NCBI GenBank assembly: GCA_002245135.1
Contig: NGBS01000061.1
Coordinates: 1-42,259 of the forward strand
DNA length: 42,259 nucleotides
Reading direction: 5' to 3'
Origin: Proteromonas lacertae
Lineage: Eukaryota; Sar; Bigyra; Opalinata; Proteromonadidae
Part shown: positions 33,513 to 42,259 of the stretch, in pieces
Layout of the letters: each line of letters begins with the position of its first letter
How positions within the stretch are numbered: position 1 is the first letter of the stretch
Made by a program: the position numbers and the translations under genes
Notes under the pieces: model-generated
The model's input: the letters and a program-made list of their open reading frames with translations, nothing else
Databases searched by the model: none
Told to the model about the DNA's origin: nothing

Positions 33513-36500
33513 ATGAGCTTTAAGTTTTTGTTAAACTATAAATTTCTAAATCAGCTGAGATTATTGAAAGATGGTGAAGTATATAAATTTAGTCATGGGG
33601 TGATTGATTGTTTTATCTTAATCAGAGATTGTTATGTAGATATCTATAACGAGATGAAAAGATTAATACAAAAAACGAATGAAACACATTTACAGAAATA
33701 TCAAAATTGTTTTTTAATTTATGGGAATGAAAAAGTAGGTAAATCTACTCTGTGTTGTTTTCTAGCATATTGCATGAACAATATTAAGGATTTTGATAAG
33801 TATAATATAATAGTGTATGGAATGAATGAAGTAGAAAGAAATGAACATTATACTTACTATTGTAGATTGGCTTATACAAATGAATTTGTAGCATTCGAAA
33901 ATATTCCTGATTTTAAAAAGAATACAATAATTATTGATGATAATGTACAAATTCGAGAGGATGATTATAGTGATTGTGCTATAATCATAATGATAAGTTC
34001 ACCAGATGCAGATAAGTATAAGATTATGGCTAATAAAAGAGCACCTATTCAATTTTACATACCACAGTTTAGCAAAAAAGAGTTGGATATAATTGTTAGT
34101 AAAAGTGAAGAAGGTGAAGAAAGAAACAGGATATTAACAGAAGCAATTGCATACGGATATAATTTACAAGCCTATAATGGATTAGAAAAACTAGGTGAAC
34201 ATATTAGAAAACATGGAACCGATGCAAGTCAATTTCCGTTATATATCCCTCCTAAATATAAAGAATCACTCTTTATTTATGACACTAACCAATTTAATAT
34301 CATCCCTGACAAATTGAGGTATATATCCACAGAAATAGAAAAATATATACTGAGTCATTACTTTAATACAAAAGACAGTTTTAAAATATTACACAATGTA
34401 TTAACAGGTAAGTTGTTGAATGAGATAGATCCAAAGATTTTTGAAAGGATGTGCCACATTATTTTTGAAGATGGTGACTTTATAGATAAAGAATTAAATG
34501 AAATATTGATGTTTTATTTACCTCAGAATAGAGAACATTCAAGGGATTTATTCTCATTCCTTACATATCTTCAACAGGTTGATAAATTTAAATATTGTGA
34601 TTCAAATTCAATTAAGAATTGTAGAATCATTAAAGCTTCATATGAAAGTGGTAGAATAAAAGATGGAATAGTAAATGATGGAATAATAAAAAATGCTGTA
34701 ATAGTGACTGACAAAGAATTAAGTCTTTCAACTAAGTACAATGAAATTAAAAATTGTGTAATGAAAGATCTGACAATAGCAAATGGAAATATAACAGACG
34801 GTGTAATTGTAAAAGGCGAAGTTGAAGGTGGAGTAATGTTTGATTGCATTTATGTAGATTTTGGTAATATTAGTAATTTCCCAGCTATAGATGGATGTAT
34901 TATTAACAAATTCAATATAACAGGAGTTCAAATGACAATATCCAATTCACATGCAACTAAAAACACAGTAATAGCACTACTTAGTGTATTATTTATAGAA
35001 TTGTAATTAAATAGTTGTTATATAATTATCATAAAGCAGATATAATCAATCATTTGAGAAGTATTAGAATTGATGATGCTAAAGGTAAAGATATTTTTGC
35101 AAAAGCACTATATCTTAATGGTTTCATTCCACAGAAGAAAAAAGAAAGTATAATAAAAGAAATGAGTGAAAGAAAGAGACTATTTCATGAGAGTTATGTA
35201 TAATATATAGTATTAATATATACATAATTCTGTAGTTTTTAATAAATGAACTTAATAATAGAAGAAAAGAATTCATATATAAAAATAAGCAAGGAGGTAA
35301 AAACAAAGTAATTGATATATTTAAAGATGTTAAAGATCATTTTTTAAATGTTGAAAACAGTGATAATGCAATTTATAATAGATTGATTGAATGTGAAAAT
35401 GATTTACCAGATCTGAAAGATGAATCAATTAGTATTATGAAGGATATTGATGAATATGAAAAAGAAATGAATGAACTTAAAGAATTAGATGGAGATAAAA
35501 CATCTATTGATAATTTAGATAAAGAAATTAAAAAATTAAAAAAAATAAAAGAGAAGAAGAATAAAAACATCAAAATAATGGAAAGAGATCTCAGTACATA
35601 TACAGAATTGATACCAACACTTAAACGACTCAATGATAAAGTGAAAGCTATTATCAAAAATAATAAATTATTCACAGATTTAGAAGATTATTTAATTGAT
35701 GTCATATATCACGAGAAGAATACAGACAAAGAGAAAATGACCAAAAACATTCTGAATGTATATATTTATGTATTTTTATTTTCATTATAGTCGATTAAAA
35801 AAGAAATAAAATCATTGACAGATAGTAAAAAGGATGAATTTTTAAGAAAATTGAAGAATTGTAACTCAATATTTAATATTGTGTTTGCTTCATACAAACA
35901 TGATAAAGTAGAGACGAAACTTGAAGAAGGTGATACAGGGTTTGGACATTATGGAATATTTAAAGACATAATGACACAAGAAATGAACAAAGCATACAAG
36001 TGGATAGAACTAAAAAGTCAAAAAGTAATAATTTCTATAAAATCAAAACGATTAAGATTTTCCACTTGTAATATGAATTCTAAATTATTCGATGACTATT
36101 TGGCATATTTAGAAAATATAGATGAGTTTAAACAATTTACTGAGAATAAACTATTTACAGAGAATAAACAAATGAGTGTCAATTTGAAAGGATATTCAGA
36201 TACTTTAATAGATTTAATACCAAATAAGGTTATAGAAAAAAGAATAAAACATAATTATGGAATATGTGAAACAATTATTAAGGAAATAAGTGAAGGCATT
36301 AATGATGTTGGCATTGAGAAAGATTCAAAAGATTTATTACTTGAGAAATGGAAAAAACTGGATGATAATATAGAACTAGATTATGATAGTTCATATGTAA
36401 GTGAATTAAAGTCAAAAATCGAAAAAATTGAAAAAGGTGATGTAATTAATTTAGATGATGCAATAAATCATTTAAATGAAATAAATAGAAATATTAAATC

Positions 36501-39500
36501 ATACTGTAAAAGTCGCAAAAGTATATATATTTATCTGTTATGTAAATAATAGCCAGTAATTCTATATGTAAAGTATTTGGAGATGAAAGTCCAAATTATG
36601 CAGATGGTGGTAGAACAATAGAAATTAAATGTGATATTTACCAATATCCTAAAAAGAAGGTGTTTATCAGAAATGTATATAAAGAAATATGGAAAGAATT
36701 GAAGTATCATATTTTATGTTATAAATTACGTAATATTAAAGACTGTAATGACTTAGATAAAATAAATAAAATCTGTAAAGAATTGGGTATTGACAATGTT
36801 ACAAAAGAAAATGCAAAGCAAACAATTGATAAATATAAGCATAAATATAATCATTCTTTACCTATATTATTGAGAGGAAATCCAGGTTGTGGAAAGACTT
36901 CGTTTATTATATATATCATACAAAGTATTATAGAGTTAAAAGGAAATATAGATAATGATATTAAAGTAGCAATATTCAAAGCTGGTGAAAAATACCAATT
37001 AGAAGGTAATAAAGTGATAAACATTGAACATTCAAACTTGGATATTGCTATATGTGATTCGTATGATATTCAAAGTGATGAAGCTGCAGCTTCTATAATA
37101 TTATATGTAACTTCACCAGATAATAAAAACTATTCCTCTTTTAATGCTTCAACCTATAATAAATTATGGTTTTATATGGATGTATTTGATGAAAAAGAAA
37201 TAGTAGACTGGGAAATCCTCTGTTTACCTACTGAATTGAGAGATGTAGCAAGTAAATATAATAAAAGATATGGAAATGTTCCAAGACATATTTATTATGC
37301 AGCAATATATGATGTATGTTATAAAGATGATTATTGGATGAAAATTTATACGAAAGGTATTAAAAGAATAGTAGGTAATCTTGGTTACATGAAATTTCTA
37401 ATGAAATATTTATATCCATGTAAATCAGCAGATGAAATAATATCAAAAAGAGAAACAGATGTTTTTGACAGTACTTTATGTCATTATATAGTCAAATATT
37501 CAATTCCCTTTAAAGATGAAGTAAATAAAATAAAATATTATGATAGAATCAATGAAGATCGAATGGAGTTTATATCTGATGAAGTATATGATTCTATTTT
37601 TGAATGTATACAACACAAGGCAAATAAAGATGATGTTAAAGAAATTCAAAATTTATTCAATGAATTGTATAATAATAATATAAAGAATGAACTTTTTCTA
37701 TTGTTATTCAGAGAATTAGTTTGGTATAACTGTTTATACAATATCGATCAGATAGTTACAACAATCAATAAAAAGAAAATATCAATAGTAGAAAAATTTC
37801 GTGATAATTATGAATTTGAGATATTTAAATCCTTTTTTAAAGGAGATAAATATTCTATTAATAATAACCAGTATTGTTTAGTTCATTTAGCTACTCTTGA
37901 AAATCGAGAAATGATATATTTAATGAATAATACTATAATACATGTAATTAATGATAATAGAAATGTATTAGAATGTGATAATCAAATAAAAGAATGTATA
38001 AATGGTTTGAAAGAAAGAATGAGTTTTAGAAATATGTATTACATTGTAGTATCAATTAAACGGAAAGAAATAGTTACGAACACTCAATCTACATCTGCCC
38101 AACAATCTACTTCTTCATTATCTTCATTATCTCCTCAATCTAAAGTAATAGTGTGTTATTATGACAATGATGTATTAGCCTATTTTAAAGCCTTTGATGA
38201 TTTAGGATTTAAAGTAATAGTAGAAGAAGGAGATGAAAACTGTTTATTCCGTTCAATAAGTCGTCAAGTCTATGGAACTCCAGAACATTACATGGATGTA
38301 AGAATGAAGTATATGTATATTTTTTTCATTTTTTAGATGCAAATATATGGAAAAATGCAGAAAAGAAAAAGCAATAGATGGAACTTGGGGTGATAATCCA
38401 GAAATTCAAGCATGTTGCGAACTTTATAATCGACCAATCGAAGTTTGGACATATGAAAAAGGAATTGGTGTAAGAAAAATAATGACATTTCATAATGGTA
38501 CAGAACAATATCCAATTAGATTAAGTTATATTAATGGCAATCATTATAATTCATTAGCTACTGAAGGATATGAAAATTCTTTTATTAAATTTTCACTTGA
38601 AGAATATGAAAATAATACATTATCATCAATTACTGCAACATCACCAGAGACAGTTGAAATGGATGATGATTTAGTCCCTCTAGAAGGTGATGATAAATAT
38701 TTTAAAACCTTTGATGATGCAGGATTTAAAGTAATAGTAGAAGAAGGAGATGGAAGTTGTTTATTCCGTTCAATAAGTCGTCAAATCTATGGAACTCCAG
38801 AACGTCACATGGATGTAAGACAGGAGTATATTTATATTTATATTTATGTATATTTTAGATGTTTAGAATATATGGTAAAACGTAGAGAGTATTTTTCTCC
38901 ATTTATAAATGACCAAGATTTTGATGAATATATAGTTGGAATGAGAAACTATAAAAGTTATGGTGGTGAACCAGAAATTCAAGCATGTTGCGAACTTTAT
39001 AATCGACCAATCGAAATTTGGAGATATGAAAATAGAATTCCTAGATACTCATACACTTATGGTGTTACAAATAATAGAACACCAATTAGATTAAGTTATA
39101 TTAATGGCAATCATTATAATTCATTAGCTACTGAAGGATATAATAATTGTTTTATTACATTTCCACTTGAAGAATATGAAAATAATACATTATCATCAAT
39201 TACTGCAACATCACCAGAGACAGTTGAAATGGATGATGAATTATTAACTGTATCATTGAAAGAGAGTCTAGATATTTCAAAGGAAAATGTGAAGGTAGAT
39301 TCTTTTGATGTATATAAATATTTTATTTATTATTTAGAACCAACCACCTCCTCCACCTACATCTTCATCTTCTTCTGTAACATTCCCACTAAAAGTTGAA
39401 TCTCAGATTCAAAATAATGACATTACATATTATAAATATGAATTTGGTAATGAAATATATGGAAGTAGTATTAATATTATAATTGATAATTCAATAAATT

Positions 39501-39553
39501 CATCACTTTCAAATAGAAAAGTGAATGAAAATAAAAGAAAACTTAAAAAATAA
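33513..39553 (+). CDS. Dual Crinkler/RHS-like P-loop NTPase fused to two OTU deubiquitinase domains (1,939 aa)
   Basis: Eight exons (33513-34985, 35015-35197, 35236-35757, 35791-36520, 36553-38308, 38337-38825, 38859-39309, 39338-39553) join through introns of 28-38 nt in a continuous phase. NTPase 1 has Walker A GNEKVGKST at residues 71-79, Walker B IIIDD at 139-143, and SSPDADKYKI followed by FYIPQFSKKEL, the pattern of Crinkler and RHS NTPases. Residues about 370-485 carry short valine, isoleucine and glycine repeats like a beta-helix. A charged coiled coil lies near 610-690. NTPase 2 has Walker A GNPGCGKTS at 1078-1086, then VTSPDNKNY and WFYMDVFDEKEI. After a Ser/Thr-rich linker come two OTU domains of the OTUD5 type, with Cys1533/His1624 and Cys1696/His1803. 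The C-terminus has a PPPPP stretch and a basic end. Ubiquitin removal powered or gated by the NTPases is inferred. The frame looks whole. Confidence 0.82.
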
Positions 39554-39751
39554 AGAGATTATATTATTATTGTTTTGATTTTCTTTATTCTTTGTCACAT
39601 AATATAAAAAGATTAAATTTTGGATATTCAAACAGTAATCAAGTTATTTTTATTGATTTATTCTATTCTATGATTATTTTTATATTCATATCAACTCTCT
39701 CACAAACCAAATACATTTTCAATATTTTCAATAATATTATTTTCTAGTTCA

Positions 39752-41647
39752 TTAAACCAAAGGTTGGTTTAATTGTTGTTCAGCTGTTACATTACCACTT
39801 CCATTACCTCCACTTACATCTACTGATTTATTAGACATTTTCTTCTTGATTTCAAGGAATGTAACTACAGCTATACAGATAAATAATAAACCACAACTGT
39901 TGATAAAATTGCTATTCCTGTTGCTGTTATTGGTTTTAATTCACTTCTATTCATAAATATATAAATAATATATAAAATACATTTCATTCATTTCAAGTGT
40001 ATTACTATTGATTTCATACCAAGGGAATTTCCATTCATCAGGTAATCCCATATGAGGTAAATCACTAAATGGAGACTTTGAAAATACAAATGCAGGTTGT
40101 TGATCATAAGTTGGACCAGATATTATATTAGCAGACATATCACGTTTATATAATGTATAACTTGTTAATTTTACATCTAAACCACCATGATTTCTTAATC
40201 CCCAACCACCAACTGGATAAATACCATTTGGATCATTCAAATCACCTCTCATTGAGATGGCAAAACTGGCAGTATAAGCAGGAGTACAATTACATCGAGA
40301 GTATTCATCATTTTTGAAATCATTATATCTCATTATTCTTCTCATTGAAGGTAAATCTTTTACATTCACATGATCTCGTTTAAATATTTTTGCTCGAGGA
40401 TTTTTATCATAAGTATAATAATCATCAACTTTCTCCATTCCTGTTGCATTTGATAATATTCTTATTTCAGGATACATTGCAGAATTGTAAGATGGATAAT
40501 AACTTTGATTTCGTAATACATAAGTTAAATCTCTTACATCATTATATCCTGGTATTTGCTCTGTTACATATAATAAACCATCTTCTAATGTCTTTTCTCC
40601 TGGTTTGAATAAATTCATATTTAATACCATGTATTGATTACAATATAATCCATTATTATATTTTCCATAATAATTACCCCAAATTTTCTCCATTGGTGGA
40701 TAATCGATTAGCTAACATTGTTCTCATCCATACTGATAATTGTTCAGCTTTGATTTCACTGTATAAAGATGTGTTTGAATTACCAATTGTTGTTTCTTGA
40801 ACTACTAAGCCTTGACTTAACATATAGAAATCATCGAAACTGTATAAGTAACTTGGATAAGAAGCCATTGAGATTTTTCTACCCGGAACTATTTCTTTAT
40901 TTGTTGAAGATCTGTGATAAGGGAAATCATATACTTTCCAAATACGAGTCATTGTATTAAATCGATACCAGGATTCTTGAGCAATGTAAATATCAGAGAA
41001 ATCATCTAATACTTTGATTAAAGCACTACAATGATCTGCATCAGTTGGTTTATTCTTTAATACTTCAACTAAATCACTGTAATCACCAAAATACATCATA
41101 TATTTCAAAGTGTCATGTAATAGTTCTTCACCTTCGTTGTGGAATTTGAAATAACCATCATGCATGGCATCATCTTGTTTTAACATTAATCCTACTTGAT
41201 ACCATACTTCATCATCTTGATGATCTTTAATATTTGATTCCATCCAAGCTCTGTTGTCATTTATATATTCTTGTAATTTCCCGTCAATTGTGTAGTTAAT
41301 GAAGTAATTGTAAGCATGGTAGTAAATTCTTTGATGGGTTAAATAAGCTTCAACATAGCCTGCAGCATAAGCTTGTACAATATCTTCATATTCACCGTTT
41401 GTTTCGACGGTAAGTGTTGACCAACCTAATTAAAGAAAATTATTCACACAAAAATAATACCAGTTTCACTAATCTTATCATCGAATGTAGCTTTAGCTAC
41501 ATACTTTTCTGGTTTTGAATCTACTACATCATAAACAGTATTATTATAAACAACGTATGCAGTTTTTGGATCTAGTACATATTAATAAGAAAAATTCATA
41601 CCTGCAAGAATGAAACCAAGACATGCAAAGAGTAACAAGATATTCAT
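39752..41647 (-). CDS. Phospholipase B-like protein (PLBD family) with probable C-terminal membrane anchor
   Basis: Four exons (41602-41647, 41461-41571, 39981-41425, 39752-39946) with introns of 30-35 nt give about 598 residues. A signal peptide starts the protein (MNILLLFACLGFILA). The family blocks follow: QAYAAGYVEAYLT, the nucleophile region DHCSALIKVL (Cys near residue 184, where family members self-cleave), RFNTMTRIWKVYDFP, MASYPSYLYSFDDFY, ANRLSTNGE and QPAFVFSKSPF. These proteins are N-terminal-nucleophile hydrolases of lysosomes or secretion. Two single-base frame changes are apparent: one near 40680 between ANRLSTNGE and WGNYYGKYN, and one near 39895. Beyond the second, a hydrophobic stretch (GLLFICIAVVTFL) is followed by EIKKK and a polar tail, which would make this a type I membrane protein, unlike the usual soluble members. 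Both changes are probably sequence errors. Confidence 0.82.
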
Positions 41648-41812
41648 GATACACAATTAAAATGAAAATCAAGCCAAGTTTATTATGTAATTTGAAACGG
41701 ATATGTTTGTCAATTTCTTGAAACACAATTATTTAACAAACCCTCAATCATAAAAATAATTCAAATGAGTGATATAGAGTTAATTTCATTAATGAGATCA
41801 TGACTGCCATTT

Positions 41813-42259
41813 TTATTCCTATAAAAGAATATGATAAATAAAAAAATACTTTCTTTCCTTGAGCTTTTGCTTTACGAGCTAATGCTTCTTCAATTATAGT
41901 CTTTTGAGCAGTTTGTTCAGCCTTCATTTTGTGAATAGTTTCAATTAAAACTCTCTTGTCTTGAATCTGTTACCCTTGGATAATAAGTAGAGTGTATGGT
42001 ATAAATGTTTGTCGATTTTACCAGCTTCTCTGTATTTTCTTAATAATCTTCTTAACACTCTGATTCTTCTCATCCATAAGACCTTTTCTGGCATACGAGC
42101 ATTTGAAGTACCATGTCTTTTACCGAAACCAGTGTGTCTACCTTTACTTTGGCAAGATTTCTCTTAATAACTCTAGCACGTGAATGAACAACTTCTGGCT
42201 TTCTGAAGATGAAACCATCCTTAATTAACTTTCTCACGCTGTGTCTGGAATTGCTAATT
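41813..42259 (-). CDS. RPL19: 60S ribosomal protein L19 (eL19), 5' end beyond the window
   Basis: Read on the minus strand, the translation matches eL19: [12 protein letters not shown], then [48 protein letters not shown] and [15 protein letters not shown], ending KAQGKKE. The last exon holds only GAA TAA (41813-41818), after a 31-nt intron at 41819-41849. The family is a helical 60S protein that takes part in a bridge to the small subunit. Two single-base frame changes lie in conserved parts, near 42156 (between NLAK and GRHTG) and near 41970 (between GNRFK and KRVLIE). Because this protein is essential and the flanks are perfectly conserved, these are almost certainly sequence errors, unless this is a non-functional second copy. 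The start codon is not in the window. Confidence 0.9.

Noticed and set aside
36660-38336. Separate genes for the second NTPase and each OTU domain
   Set aside because: Each gap is a 28-38 nt GTAT...TAG intron that restores phase exactly, and the internal frames lack proper ATG starts.
1-42259. tRNA genes, rRNA, transposons and virus-derived elements
   Set aside because: I found no tRNA-like B box with a matching stem, no rRNA motifs, and no transposase, reverse transcriptase, integrase or capsid hallmark.

Overview
This is nuclear DNA from an AT-rich eukaryotic microbe, probably a protist; I cannot name the lineage. The evidence is a set of clearly eukaryotic genes: OST3/OST6, ASCC2, a mitochondrial carrier, ribosomal protein eL19, a signal recognition particle (SRP) RNA and a phospholipase B-like protein. 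The code looks standard, since TAA and TAG end the recognisable proteins where homologs end. The reconstructed genes share about 37 very short introns, nearly all 27-46 nt. Every one starts GTAT and almost every one ends TAG. Open reading frames taken alone therefore cut most genes into pieces; the models here are spliced by eye and checked for reading phase.

Layout. From 1 to 6.5 kb lie small intronless genes of unknown function, mostly on the minus strand. Three of them are paralogs made of repeated CxxC...CxxC zinc modules. From 6.6 to 8.7 kb come a 158-bp tandem duplication, a small spliced gene, a stretch with a telomere-like tract, and a small membrane protein on the plus strand. From 8.8 to 13.7 kb are three conserved minus-strand genes: an ASCC2 protein with two CCCH fingers at its N-terminus, an OST3/OST6 subunit, and a mitochondrial carrier.

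From 13.8 to 31.4 kb one minus-strand gene appears to fill 17.5 kb. It has zinc modules at the N-terminus, an irregular acidic NPF block, about 120 tandem copies of a 36-37 residue unit that each carry one NPF and one SPKK motif, a His/Glu/Lys-rich tail and a C-terminal CAAX box. The predicted product is about 5,800 residues, a lipid-anchored and highly polyvalent candidate ligand for EH domains. From 31.5 to 33.2 kb are a tRNA 2-thiouridylase (TRMU/MnmA) and, divergent from it, an SRP RNA gene. From 33.5 to 39.6 kb is an eight-exon gene for a 1,939-residue protein with two Crinkler/RHS-like P-loop NTPase domains, a possible beta-helix region, a coiled coil and two OTU deubiquitinase domains. 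From 39.7 kb to the end are a phospholipase B-like protein with a probable C-terminal membrane anchor and the 3' part of RPL19.

Sequence quality matters. RPL19, which must be intact in a living cell, has two single-base frame changes here. Similar ones occur in the phospholipase gene and very often in the repeat array, mainly at homopolymers. I read most of these as consensus errors of a long-read assembly rather than real gene damage, so exact lengths are approximate.
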